Notes: a model not told the origin generated them from the sequence alone. A DNA stretch of 56,494 nt from an uncultured Verrucomicrobiota bacterium (GCA_903939515.1 CAJAHH010000072.1:1-56494); one strand, 5' to 3'. Shown: positions 25,152-33,377, counted from the stretch's first letter. A program made the numbers and translations.

Positions 25152-26938
25152 GAGGATATTCCGAGTTTCTGGTTGAGGAATTGCATCTGGGAATTGGATT
25201 TGGCTTGGGCTGCCTCCATGGCTCGAAATCCAGTCAAAAGGCGCTCTCGGTTGGACTGAACACGCCGCTCCATGGCGACCAATTGGTTATCGAGTTTTGA
25301 GGACTGCTCGGTCAACCCCTTCTGCCGCTGAGACAAAGTGCCTGAGTTTTCATCCACCATGGGCTTCACAAAGCTCGTAATCCGGGCGCTCAGGCCGGTG
25401 GTGGCGGTCGAGAAGAACTTCTGAACTTCGGATAACTGGCTCGAAAGCGCAGTATTTAGCGAGGCTGAGTTGGTCGCGGACAGTTCATTGGTGTAGCCCG
25501 TCGTGCTGTATCCGAGGTCAGCGAGCCCTCGGATGGTCGTGCTCGGGCCTCCCGACAACTGGAGACTCAACAAGCTACGAAGGCTCGAACCCAACTGAAA
25601 GATGGTCTGATCGTACGCCAAGACACCGGCTGTGATTTTTCCCGCGGCGTCGCGATTACTGACGGTCAAGGAGGAGATCAGCGACTGAACCCGGTTCACC
25701 GAACTGACCAGCGCATCAACGGCCGATCGGGCCGCGCCGGTGTCGTTGGCGCTGGTGATGGTCGTTGTCCCCACCTTGGAGGCGGTGAACGTCAGACCCG
25801 TGAGCCCTGAATCGGAGTCACGGATAGAGTTAGACCGGGCCTTGGCTGTGGCTCCCCCGTTGATCGAATACACCAAATCGGTGCCACTGCTCAAACTACT
25901 CCCTGTCCCTGTCAGGCCAAACGCTGTCAGGAAATTACTGCTGCCGCTTTGTGCCAATACAACGCCTCGATTTCCAGGCTCCTTGTTCTTAAGCACGAAG
26001 CGGTTCAGCCCCGAATCAAAAGAGGCCTGAACCCCGGCTGCTGAGTCATTAATACTACTGAGCACCGAAGCCAAGGTGCTGCTGGAAGAGTAGTCGATGG
26101 AAACCCCGTTAATTGAGAAGGCGCCCGTCGTCGCTGTGGTTCCGTAGGTCAGCGGTGTCACCAAGGGCTGGCTAGACAAACTGCCAGAGAGTTTGAGGGA
26201 GCCCAACTTGGAGTCACTGACTGCGCTGGCACCGGGAGCAGGGGTAAAGAGCTTGAGGCAACTCAGGAGATTGGACGTGTCCGAGGCGGATCCCAGGATT
26301 AGGTTTTTCCCATCAGGACGGGCGATGGTGACCTGATCGTTAGCGCTGGAATAGGTAGCCACTCCCGTTGAACCAATGGCGGTGTCCAGTTTAACCAGCA
26401 CATCCTTGAGGGTGTCGGTAGTGGCCACGGTCACCGTGGTGTTCGTCACCGTGCCTGAGCTGTTCTGGACTCCGATGGTCACAGTGCCGGCCGTCAGCGT
26501 GGCCCCCCACCCTGCTGCCGAAAGAACGGGACCCGTCGGAGCTCCGGCATTGGCGCTGACATCAGCGGTGTGCAGCGGACTAATAATTCCCGACGTGGCC
26601 CCCAACCAACTCGAAGGCGTGGCGAGGGTGGTTACATTGATGGAGTAACTTCCGGTCACCGCTCCATCCGCTGCGCTTACTGTGGCAATGGAAGTGTCCG
26701 ACGAACTCACCGATCGACGGTTGTAGAGGCTAGAATCACCCAGCGCGGTGGCTTTGGTCTGAAGGTCGGTCAGTTGCGTTGCGATCTGCCCGAGGGCGGA
26801 GCGGCGATTAGCCAAGGTGGTCTGCTCGGTCCGGACCGTGGCCTGAGGAGCCCGCTCCACATTCGTGAGTTGATCCACCACCGACTTCCAGTCGAAACCA
26901 GAGGCCAAACCCGAAATGGACATGTCCAAACCAGCCAT
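25148..26938 (-). CDS. fliD: flagellar hook-associated protein 2 (filament cap)
   Basis: 596 residues. FliD caps the growing filament and helps flagellin fold. N-terminal family signature 'ISGLASGFDWKSVVDQLTNVERAPQ' and the coiled C-terminus 'QRQKGLTEQSSKLDNQLVAMERRVQSNRERLLTGFRAMEAAQAKSNSQMQFLNQKLG' are both present. The middle is Ser/Thr-rich, as expected for the exposed domains. The ATG at 26938 is used rather than the upstream TTG at 26944. It follows the Cys-tail protein by 9 bp and overlaps the lipoprotein gene by 4 nt. Confidence 0.95.
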   Translation of the reverse strand: MAGLDMSISGLASGFDWKSVVDQLTNVERAPQATVRTEQTTLANRRSALGQIATQLTDLQTKATALGDSSLYNRRSVSSSDTSIATVSAADGAVTGSYSINVTTLATPSSWLGATSGIISPLHTADVSANAGAPTGPVLSAAGWGATLTAGTVTIGVQNSSGTVTNTTVTVATTDTLKDVLVKLDTAIGSTGVATYSSANDQVTIARPDGKNLILGSASDTSNLLSCLKLFTPAPGASAVSDSKLGSLKLSGSLSSQPLVTPLTYGTTATTGAFSINGVSIDYSSSSTLASVLSSINDSAAGVQASFDSGLNRFVLKNKEPGNRGVVLAQSGSSNFLTAFGLTGTGSSLSSGTDLVYSINGGATAKARSNSIRDSDSGLTGLTFTASKVGTTTITSANDTGAARSAVDALVSSVNRVQSLISSLTVSNRDAAGKITAGVLAYDQTIFQLGSSLRSLLSLQLSGGPSTTIRGLADLGYSTTGYTNELSATNSASLNTALSSQLSEVQKFFSTATTGLSARITSFVKPMVDENSGTLSQRQKGLTEQSSKLDNQLVAMERRVQSNRERLLTGFRAMEAAQAKSNSQMQFLNQKLGISS

Positions 26939-26947
26939 AAGCAAAAA

Positions 26948-27346
26948 TCAGTAAACGCAGTCGAGTGAGATTCGTTCACCGCAGGGGCATTCTACGGTGA
27001 CCTTTTGGACTAAATCACCCACTCGGGTGACCACGATGCCCGGCGCCTTGGGCTCCTGAGTCTCGACAGGAGACACCACTTCAGAAGCATACAAATCCCG
27101 CAAAGAAATTGGCCGCGTCTTGGTCATCATTCGGGGAGAACGGATCCCAGAAAGGATTGCTTCTATGACCGCCTCATCGAGGCCCATCCGAAGGGCGTCG
27201 GAGAGATCCGCCAGTGCCTTGTCCGCTGGAACCGACACCGAAGATTTGGTGTCGACCGGCGGGGTGACCGGAGAAAATTCCGGGGTAGCCGAAGCCGAAG
27301 CCGGAGCAAACTCATACCGAGGAAATGGAACAAACTCAGCAGCCAT
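26948..27346 (-). CDS. unknown flagellar-operon protein with Cys-rich tail
   Basis: 132 residues from the ATG at 27346 (a GTG two codons earlier overlaps the motB stop). No membrane segment. The first half is Pro/Ser-rich and disordered. The second half has 'VIEAILSGIRSPRMMTKTRPISLRDLYASEV' and ends in VECPCGERISLDCVY, with Cys-x-Cys then Cys, suggesting a small metal- or structure-stabilising knuckle at the extreme C-terminus. I do not recognise the family. It lies between motB and fliD in the same operon. Confidence 0.68.
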   Translation of the reverse strand: MAAEFVPFPRYEFAPASASATPEFSPVTPPVDTKSSVSVPADKALADLSDALRMGLDEAVIEAILSGIRSPRMMTKTRPISLRDLYASEVVSPVETQEPKAPGIVVTRVGDLVQKVTVECPCGERISLDCVY

Positions 27347-27348
27347 GG

Positions 27349-28080
27349 TCACTGGGTCTTGGGAGCTGCTTTCCCGGCCCTCACCACAATGGTCACCCGC
27401 CGGTTGCCGGGGTCGTCACGCAAGCGATCCGGCAGCGGTTGTTCGCTGCCCATTCCTGAAATCTTGCGAATCTGTGAGGACTTCACTCCGAATGATTGCA
27501 GCAATTGGCGGGCCGAGTTGGCTCGAATAGCCGACAATTCCCAAGGATCTCCGTCGGATGTACCCGCCTCGCCGGCGGTATGGCCGTTCAATTCCAACTC
27601 CACCTGAGGATAGCGAGCCAACTCCCAACCCACGGTCTCGAAGACCAATTGACCATACTCGGTCATGCCCCGTGCCCCGGCTTGAAACAGCGGTTTCCCA
27701 GGACTGTCGAAGAACGTGATCAGCAAACCTTCACTCGAACGCTCTACCTTGACCGAACGGGTGTCCTTCCATTCGGGATTCTCCATGACGGCCCGTTCCA
27801 GTCGTTCATCTAGGCGCTGCATGAATTCCAGCGGAACGGCCGATTGATTTTCGAAGAGTTTCGAGCGGTTCTGAGCGCCATCCGATTCAGAGGTCTTCTG
27901 AGGCATAACACCCAAGGAGTTCTTAACCGTGGACATCATCCGGTTGCGGAAGTAGCTAGCCAGTTCGCCCTTGGTCTTCTCGTCCTGGGCAACAATCCAC
28001 ATGACCATGAAAAAGGCCATCATGCCCGTGACAAAGTCGGCATAAGCCACTTTCCATGCACCACCTCCTCCTGCTGCCAT
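27349..28080 (-). CDS. motB: flagellar motor stator protein MotB
   Basis: 243 residues. One transmembrane helix near the N-terminus in 'WKVAYADFVTGMMAFFMVMWIVA' with the conserved ion-carrying Asp (A-D-F), then a plug region and an OmpA/MotB peptidoglycan-binding domain (about 115-240) with 'VELELNGHTAGE', 'LSAIRANSARQLLQSFGV' and 'IRKISGMGSEQPL'. It anchors the stator to the cell wall. It follows motA by 25 bp. The Gly-rich start MAAGGGGAWK corresponds to the usual 'hGGaWKVAYADFVTA' N-terminus. Confidence 0.94.
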   Translation of the reverse strand: MAAGGGGAWKVAYADFVTGMMAFFMVMWIVAQDEKTKGELASYFRNRMMSTVKNSLGVMPQKTSESDGAQNRSKLFENQSAVPLEFMQRLDERLERAVMENPEWKDTRSVKVERSSEGLLITFFDSPGKPLFQAGARGMTEYGQLVFETVGWELARYPQVELELNGHTAGEAGTSDGDPWELSAIRANSARQLLQSFGVKSSQIRKISGMGSEQPLPDRLRDDPGNRRVTIVVRAGKAAPKTQ

Positions 28081-28105
28081 AAGTCAATTTATTAGGAAAA
28101 CACAC

Positions 28106-28960
28106 TCACTTCATGGTCTTCAGCATCGTCTCCAACTCGGAGGATGCCGGGCGAACGTCGTCACTGAGGACGCGCCGACCCACTTCGCAGGCTAACAACG
28201 GTGCCGCGCCATTGGCGAAGCTCACAGTGGCCTCCTTGATCACATTCATATACATGGCCTCAGCCCGGCAGATGAAATCGATGTTCGTGGCCAAGGGTGC
28301 CACCACGCCGTAAGAAGCGAAGATGCCGTAGAACGTTCCGCACAACGCCGAGCTAATGCTCGCTCCGACGACTGTGGTTCCTTGGTCGATCTTGCCCATG
28401 GTCAACACGATGCCCAATACCGCGGCAACGATGCCGAAGGCGGGCATTGAATCAGCCACCTTACCCAGCACTTCCACCGGTTCATGATGCTCGTGATGGG
28501 CCGTGATCAGGGATTGCTTCATGAGAGACTCCAACTGATCGGGCTTGATGCGTCCATCCACCACGGGCTTCAGTCCATCGCACAGAAAGTCCATGGCGTG
28601 ATGGTTGCTGTAAAACTTAGGGTACTTCTTAAAGAGGCTACTTCCAGCCGGGTTCATTACGTGTTCTTCCAGGGCGATCATTCCGCCGCGGCGCCCGAGC
28701 ACGAAGAGCTCATAGAGGCACTTCAGCAGTTCCTCATAGTGGGTCTTGTTGTAAGGCGGTCCTTTGAGGGTCGCTGTTAAACCGTGGACGATTCCCTTCA
28801 GCGTCTTGACCGGGGCCATAATGACCAAGGCTCCGAGTCCCATCCCTGCAATGGGGATGACTTCTCCCGTATGATACAGTGCCAACGGGTTGCCCCCGTT
28901 CATCATGAAACCAAGACAGGTAAGACCGATAATGATGACGAATCCAATAATGACGACCAT
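28106..28960 (-). CDS. motA: flagellar motor stator protein MotA
   Basis: 284 residues with four membrane segments, two near the N-terminus ('VVIIGFVIIIGLTCLGFMM', 'MGLGALVIMAP') and two around 175-225 ('MPAFGIVAAVLGIVLTMG', 'LCGTFYGIFASYGVVAPLA'). The MotA loop with 'PxxxxLESLMKQSLITAHHEHHEP' and the conserved Pro and Gly residues of the pore helices ('ADSMPAFGIVAAVLG') are present. It forms the ion channel with MotB. It starts 5 bp after the fliA stop, so sigma-28 and the stator are co-transcribed. Confidence 0.95.
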   Translation of the reverse strand: MVVIIGFVIIIGLTCLGFMMNGGNPLALYHTGEVIPIAGMGLGALVIMAPVKTLKGIVHGLTATLKGPPYNKTHYEELLKCLYELFVLGRRGGMIALEEHVMNPAGSSLFKKYPKFYSNHHAMDFLCDGLKPVVDGRIKPDQLESLMKQSLITAHHEHHEPVEVLGKVADSMPAFGIVAAVLGIVLTMGKIDQGTTVVGASISSALCGTFYGIFASYGVVAPLATNIDFICRAEAMYMNVIKEATVSFANGAAPLLACEVGRRVLSDDVRPASSELETMLKTMK

Positions 28961-28965
28961 AGGTT

Positions 28966-29766
28966 TTAGATGGGATTAACTCGCTTGATGTAGGCACTCA
29001 GAGCCGAGACGGCCTGCACATGGATTTGACAGGCACGGGCTTCGGTGAATCCGAGGATTTCTCCGATATCCTTCAATCGGAGACCCTCGTAATAGAACAT
29101 GTTCAGAACCTTCTTCTGGACGTCGGGGAGCACTTGGATCCGGTCGCGGATCTGCTGATGCAATTCCCGTTGAAGGAGCATTTCAGAGGGGCCCTGCTGA
29201 TTCAGGTCCGCCAACTCCCGTGAGGGCAGCTCGTCGCTCGCCAAGAAGGCAGGTTCCGAGAGGCTTTCAAAGATCACTCCGCGCAACCGGTCGAGCAGTT
29301 GCCGATACTCCGGCATACCAATTCCGAGTCGCGAGGCGATTTGCTCCTCGGAGGGCGGCCCGCCCAGCTCAGTCGTCAGCGTATCGATGGTTTCCTCGAG
29401 CGCCTGACGCCGCGCCAAGTCGGACCGAGAGAGCGGACTAATACGGCGCAGTTCGTCGAAGATCGCGTTTTTGATGCGAATGCGCGCAAAATGAGGAAAA
29501 GAGGCTCCTTTGAGCGGGTCATAGGTTCTTCCGGCTTGGACTAGGGCGAAAAGCCCGAGATTAATCCAATCATCCAGGTCAGTACCTGCTGGGAGCGCCG
29601 GGCAGTACCGTTGAACGGTTCTGACCACCAGAGGTGCGTATCGCCGCAGCAAATCCTCCTCACCATCGGCCGGCCCGATGGTGTCCCGGTAGCTGTGCAG
29701 CGCCCGGACCTTGTGGGTCAAGGAGCTCAGTACAGTCGGGGCTTCTGAGAACTCAGTGGCTGGCAT
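28966..29766 (-). CDS. fliA: RNA polymerase sigma factor for flagellar operon (sigma-28)
   Basis: 266 residues. Region 2 'EEDLLRRYAPLVVRTVQRYCPALPAGTDLDDWINLGLFALVQAGRTYDPLKGASFPHFARIRIKNAIFDELR' and region 4 'VLPDVQKKVLNMFYYEGLRLKDIGEILGFTEARACQIHVQAV' (helix-turn-helix) match FliA/WhiG sigma factors. It directs late flagellar gene transcription. Its start overlaps the preceding 85-residue gene by 14 nt. Its position in front of motA, motB and fliD, in a large operon, means it may be expressed together with structural genes rather than separately. Confidence 0.94.
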   Translation of the reverse strand: MPATEFSEAPTVLSSLTHKVRALHSYRDTIGPADGEEDLLRRYAPLVVRTVQRYCPALPAGTDLDDWINLGLFALVQAGRTYDPLKGASFPHFARIRIKNAIFDELRRISPLSRSDLARRQALEETIDTLTTELGGPPSEEQIASRLGIGMPEYRQLLDRLRGVIFESLSEPAFLASDELPSRELADLNQQGPSEMLLQRELHQQIRDRIQVLPDVQKKVLNMFYYEGLRLKDIGEILGFTEARACQIHVQAVSALSAYIKRVNPI

Positions 29767-30010
29767 TACCCCTCGTATTCACTGGGTTTTCTACGGCGGG
29801 CTTCTCGTCACCACCGGTGGTGGAGGAGACCGATTCTTGGCTCGCTCGAAAAATCAGCCGGCACCATTGGCGGGAGATGAGCGCCATAATGCCGCCTGAG
29901 ATGGCTGCGTGAAACAGACTCTCAACCCAGTCGACGCCATTGAAGAGGGAGATCGCCAGCAGCAGCAGGGCGACTCCCGTTCCGATGGCAGCGCTGACGA
30001 GTTGAATCAT
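29753..30010 (-). CDS. small two-helix membrane protein upstream of fliA
   Basis: 85 residues with two hydrophobic segments (about 3-23, 'LVSAAIGTGVALLLLAISLF', and about 30-48, 'SLFHAAISGGIMALISRQW') and a hydrophilic C-terminal tail. I do not recognise the family. Its ATG overlaps the stop of the upstream transposase-like gene by 4 nt and its own end overlaps fliA by 14 nt, so it is clearly an operon member. It could be a small regulator or partner of the flagellar export or stator machinery; nothing specific shows this. Confidence 0.7.
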   Translation of the reverse strand: MIQLVSAAIGTGVALLLLAISLFNGVDWVESLFHAAISGGIMALISRQWCRLIFRASQESVSSTTGGDEKPAVENPVNTRGNASH

Positions 30011-31134
30011 ACGTTGCCGGACTCCATGACCTTCGAAGGGGACTGAAGCACTTCGAGGATGGCGTCATCGCTCACAAAGGGCTTCCGAGCATCCAACTCC
30101 CCTTCCCACTCAATCATCGCGGACGAGAGGAGTCTGGCCTTCATGGCAGGATGGGTGGGAACTTCGTCTTGAGAGGCGCGGCTGCGAACCAAACGCATTT
30201 CGCGTTCCAACCAGGAGACCGAGGACAAGGGCGTCTGGAGCTCTCGGGGCAAATTCACGACCGAGAGTGTCGAGGCCTGACCAGGACCCGGAGATTTGAC
30301 CCAGGATGAAATAGGATGCCCTTCGGATAAGTGCTGGGCCCAACTTTCGGCCAAAACCATCGGATCGCCTCGGAATCCCGGGTGCGTCCGTCGCGCTTTG
30401 ACATTCGAAGTCGCCCCGCGAACTCGTGATACAAACTGCCGTTGGCAAACCTGCAATCGGGCCTGTGGCCACTGGGTGGCTGCAGCCTCGAAAAGCCCCG
30501 GGGTCATCCGTGCGGTTAACCCAGAAATCTCCCCCATACCTCGCTGATCCAAAGCGCGGAAAATCTCGGGCCAATTGGGAGTGCTGGCCGCACCTAAGGT
30601 GAAATCTGCGACCATCCGATACCCATGCTGATCGACAGCCACCAGACACGTGGCCGGCAGGCATTCTGATCCAGAGTTTTGGCTAATCCGCTCCCGCCAC
30701 GTCAGCACAAAGAGCCAGAAATGTCTGGGGAGTCTCCGGCGTCGCCATCCGCGGATTTGGGAATCGAGAGTAAGAGCCGCTCGCTCAACCTGGGACTCGT
30801 CAAAGCGCAACCCGCACCGTTCATCCAGCCAATCTCTGGCCGCATTTGGCGCTTCTCGCCTGAGCACCGCTGCGGCGACTGCCACCTGTCGGGCCCGATC
30901 CATCCAGGTCCCCTGATCTAGCGGCGGTGGGCGAAACGGTGTGAAGACGACATTCCCTTCATTGGGCGATCGGGAGCCCGAATCCGGAGTGGGGAACTCG
31001 TGGGGCAAATTGGCCACCAACTCCCGAAGGATCGACGCCAGGCGTGAGTGCCCTTCGCGGGTCAACACCTGGATCGGGTTTGGGGGAGTCACGGAATCCT
31101 GAAGTTCCATGGCAGATGAGTTTTCCAAAGTCAT
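30007..31134 (-). CDS. IS256/Mutator transposase-derived protein, catalytically dead, in fliA operon
   Basis: 375 residues. Residues about 95-240 align by eye with the IS256-family (Mutator) catalytic region: 'WLDERCGLRFDESQVERAAL' corresponds to the 'ly-G-l-vS-st-vSr' helix; 'WRRRRLP' to 'W-x-x-R-pL'; 'VDQHGYRMV...TLGA' to 'G-x-D-x-x-G-x-R-x-vLG'; 'NWPEIFRALDQRGM' to 'W-x-x-fL-x-x-L-x-x-RGL'; 'GLFEAA' to 'GL-x-x-Ai'; and 'QVCQRQFVSRV' to 'QRC-x-x-H-x-x-RN'. The catalytic Asp positions appear replaced (V143 and A208 in the expected contexts) and the His of QRCxxH is Gln233. The frame is intact, no terminal repeats are seen, and it is coupled to its neighbours by 4-nt overlaps at both ends. 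This fits a domesticated transposase serving a new role, perhaps in DNA binding. Confidence 0.75.
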   Translation of the reverse strand: MTLENSSAMELQDSVTPPNPIQVLTREGHSRLASILRELVANLPHEFPTPDSGSRSPNEGNVVFTPFRPPPLDQGTWMDRARQVAVAAAVLRREAPNAARDWLDERCGLRFDESQVERAALTLDSQIRGWRRRRLPRHFWLFVLTWRERISQNSGSECLPATCLVAVDQHGYRMVADFTLGAASTPNWPEIFRALDQRGMGEISGLTARMTPGLFEAAATQWPQARLQVCQRQFVSRVRGATSNVKARRTHPGFRGDPMVLAESWAQHLSEGHPISSWVKSPGPGQASTLSVVNLPRELQTPLSSVSWLEREMRLVRSRASQDEVPTHPAMKARLLSSAMIEWEGELDARKPFVSDDAILEVLQSPSKVMESGNV

Positions 31135-32918
31135 GGAAGCAATGATGAGTAGGCAGTCACGTGTACCAGAGAGTTATTGGCGACCATCGGAGCCGGTGGT
31201 GCCGCCTCACCCCGCTCCTCCACCTGCATCCCCGGCTCAGCAGTGATGCCGCTGATGCGAAGGAAGTCGTAGATGTAGCGGGCTGAAAGAGCGACGGCCC
31301 CGGAGTTGGGGTAAGCCTTGGGGGCTGGGTCGGTCACGATTCCGAGAATCTGACCAGAAACATCGAGCACCGGTGCACCCACCGTGGACAAGGGCATCCG
31401 GTCTGAGAGGGTGAAGTAGCGCGGATCGGCCTTCATCCCGGAGTTGCGCAGGATCCGCGACCGATGTGCGCTGGGTTGAAGACTGTCACGCGAACTGGCT
31501 CCTGGCTCCATTTGCATGCAGAACACCCAAGAACCCGGTCTTATGGAACTGCGGTTGGTTTGGACCGCCAGCGAATGAAAAGACCGAGCTCCACCTTGGA
31601 TTTGCACAATGGCCAAACCCAGGAAGGGATCTACCTTGACCGGTGTTGCCCGGAGTTTACCGCCGACAATACTTACTGTGATACTGCGCGAGGAATTGGG
31701 CACATGCCTCGCGCTCGTAAGGACATGCCCGGCACCGGACACGATGAAGCCCGCTCCGAAGGCACTGGGCGTTTCATCGGTCATCCGGGCGTCGGATTGA
31801 ATAGCGGCCACCCCGTCATCCCGGAAGGTTGAAATAATGGGCCTGAATTCGTTGACTAAAGACCGGCCACGGTCCAGATCGACGGGCGCAATAATACGCA
31901 TCAACTGACGCCGAGCGCCCGAGGCGACTTCCAGGCCGCTCATCTCAGACAGAGTCCACCAACGATAAGCCTCAGCCATGTCCGTCTTCATGACTCGGCC
32001 TCGGTAGTAATACTGACCGAGGAGGTATTGAGATTCACGATGACCATGCTCTGCAGCCTTTCTCAGGTAGGTCTCGGCCATAACCGGATTCTGGACACTG
32101 CCTCCCGAATCGTAGATCACCCCCAATTGATACTGAGCAGGCACAAAGTCGGATTCCGCAGCCCTGCGGTACCACTGGATGGCCCGAGACAAGTCCACAG
32201 GAGCCCCACGACCATAATGATAGAGGCTTGCCAAACTACACATCGAAGGCACAAAGCCGTGCTCTGCAGCACGGGAGAACCAAACCACTGCATTCGAGGC
32301 TTGGTTTTGATCCAAATTAAGTTGTCCCAACAGGTGCTGAGCGGCGACCAGACCTTCGCCGGAAGCATGATCCAGATATTTCCGGGCAGCCGACCAGTCC
32401 AAGGGTAATCCGTTGGTTCCTGTGTAATAGCTGCGTCCCAAATTATAGAGAGCGACCGGATTCCCCAATTCAGCGGCCTGGCGGTAGTAAGACATGGCCT
32501 TGGCAATGTCTTTGGGGACTCCCCGCCCGGTTTCATATAAGTACCCCAGGTTCACTAAAGCGGGCGAACTCTGGCTCTGTGCCGCCCGGGAATAGGCATC
32601 CAACAAAACCGGGCTAGACCCCGTCACCTGTTTGAGTTGGTTGGATAAACCGACGTTGAACCAGGACCAGGACGCATCCGACGGCCCGGAAGAGTCGGGA
32701 ACCTGCACCATGGGAGGAAACGCATCGCCGACTGCAACGCTGCTTGGAGTCGGATCGAGTGCCTCAGCAATGAGAGCCGGTTGAGCGGGTTTCTCAACAG
32801 GAGAACCCACCGCCCACAGCACGCCACCAACCGCGGAGACCATCGCGGCCACAAGAAGTCCAGACAGAGACCTCCTCACCAGGGTCCCCGTGGATTGATC
32901 TGTTCGCGATACCAACAT
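31131..32918 (-). CDS. Sel1-repeat protein fused to inactive trypsin-like domain, membrane-anchored
   Basis: 595 residues from the ATG at 32918, preceded by GAGGTAGAG; a TTG ten codons upstream is less likely. One membrane anchor at about 16-37. Sel1-like repeats span about 118-345 ('A-x-x-x-LG-x-x-Y-x-x-G-x-G-x-x-x-D-x-x-x-A' periodicity). A trypsin-like serine-protease domain covers about 385-560: 'FGAGFIVSGAGHVLTSARHV' keeps the catalytic His405, but the 'DLA' Asp is Gly434 in LGLAIVQI and the GxSGxP nucleophile is Val513 in STVGAPVL. It therefore appears to be a pseudoprotease. It heads the minus flagellar operon, divergent from flgB, and overlaps the transposase-like gene by 4 nt. Confidence 0.82.
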   Translation of the reverse strand: MLVSRTDQSTGTLVRRSLSGLLVAAMVSAVGGVLWAVGSPVEKPAQPALIAEALDPTPSSVAVGDAFPPMVQVPDSSGPSDASWSWFNVGLSNQLKQVTGSSPVLLDAYSRAAQSQSSPALVNLGYLYETGRGVPKDIAKAMSYYRQAAELGNPVALYNLGRSYYTGTNGLPLDWSAARKYLDHASGEGLVAAQHLLGQLNLDQNQASNAVVWFSRAAEHGFVPSMCSLASLYHYGRGAPVDLSRAIQWYRRAAESDFVPAQYQLGVIYDSGGSVQNPVMAETYLRKAAEHGHRESQYLLGQYYYRGRVMKTDMAEAYRWWTLSEMSGLEVASGARRQLMRIIAPVDLDRGRSLVNEFRPIISTFRDDGVAAIQSDARMTDETPSAFGAGFIVSGAGHVLTSARHVPNSSRSITVSIVGGKLRATPVKVDPFLGLAIVQIQGGARSFHSLAVQTNRSSIRPGSWVFCMQMEPGASSRDSLQPSAHRSRILRNSGMKADPRYFTLSDRMPLSTVGAPVLDVSGQILGIVTDPAPKAYPNSGAVALSARYIYDFLRISGITAEPGMQVEERGEAAPPAPMVANNSLVHVTAYSSLLP

Positions 32919-32966
32919 CTCTCTACCTCGCAGCAACTCGTAGGCCAATCATTCTCTGGAGACCTA

Positions 32967-32982
32967 TGGCACGACCCGTGCT
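32967..32982 (+). promoter_or_regulatory. sigma-54-like motif and palindrome between divergent flagellar operons
   Basis: TGGCACGACCCGTGCT matches the -24/-12 consensus TGGCACG-N4-TTGCW except for one base (GTGC for TTGC). The same bases form an inverted repeat GCACG-acc-CGTGC. If it is a sigma-54 promoter, transcription would start almost at the flgB ATG (32994), which would leave no leader; an operator for a dimeric regulator is therefore an equal alternative. Confidence 0.3.
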
Positions 32983-32993
32983 GCGGGGATGGT

Positions 32994-33377
32994 ATGACCG
33001 AAGCGCTGTTTGGCAGCGTCAACTATATGGCGGAGAAGCGAAGTCTGGATGCGTGTGTCGAACGGCAGCGCGCCCTGGCGTCGAACATCGCTAATCTAGA
33101 GACGCCCGGATTTCGGCGGATGGACGTCCCTGCACAGTTTCGCAGCCAACTCTCTGAGGCGGTTCGACGTCAGGATGTTTCCTCGATGAACACGCTTCGG
33201 CCTAACGCGGTGATCGACTCTTCAGCGCCGGCACGGACCCCTGATGGCAATTCAGTCAACCTGACCGACGAGTTGGTTGCCATGCAGGACAATGGATTAG
33301 AGCACAGCCTTCACGTTCAAATGATTTCAGGTCGCATGTCCCGGCTCCGGGCCGCCATCAGCGGGAGGATGTCATGA
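32994..33377 (+). CDS. flgB: flagellar basal-body rod protein FlgB
   Basis: 127 residues. The N-terminus MTEALFGSVNYMAEKRSLDACVERQRALASNIANLETPGFRRMDV matches FlgB, including the rod/hook signature 'NIAN-x-x-TPGF'. It is the proximal rod component next to the MS ring. The ATG at 32994 yields the correct start; the open frame extends much further upstream but through the divergent promoter region. First gene of the 22-gene plus operon, overlapping flgC by 4 nt. Confidence 0.94.
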   Translation: MTEALFGSVNYMAEKRSLDACVERQRALASNIANLETPGFRRMDVPAQFRSQLSEAVRRQDVSSMNTLRPNAVIDSSAPARTPDGNSVNLTDELVAMQDNGLEHSLHVQMISGRMSRLRAAISGRMS

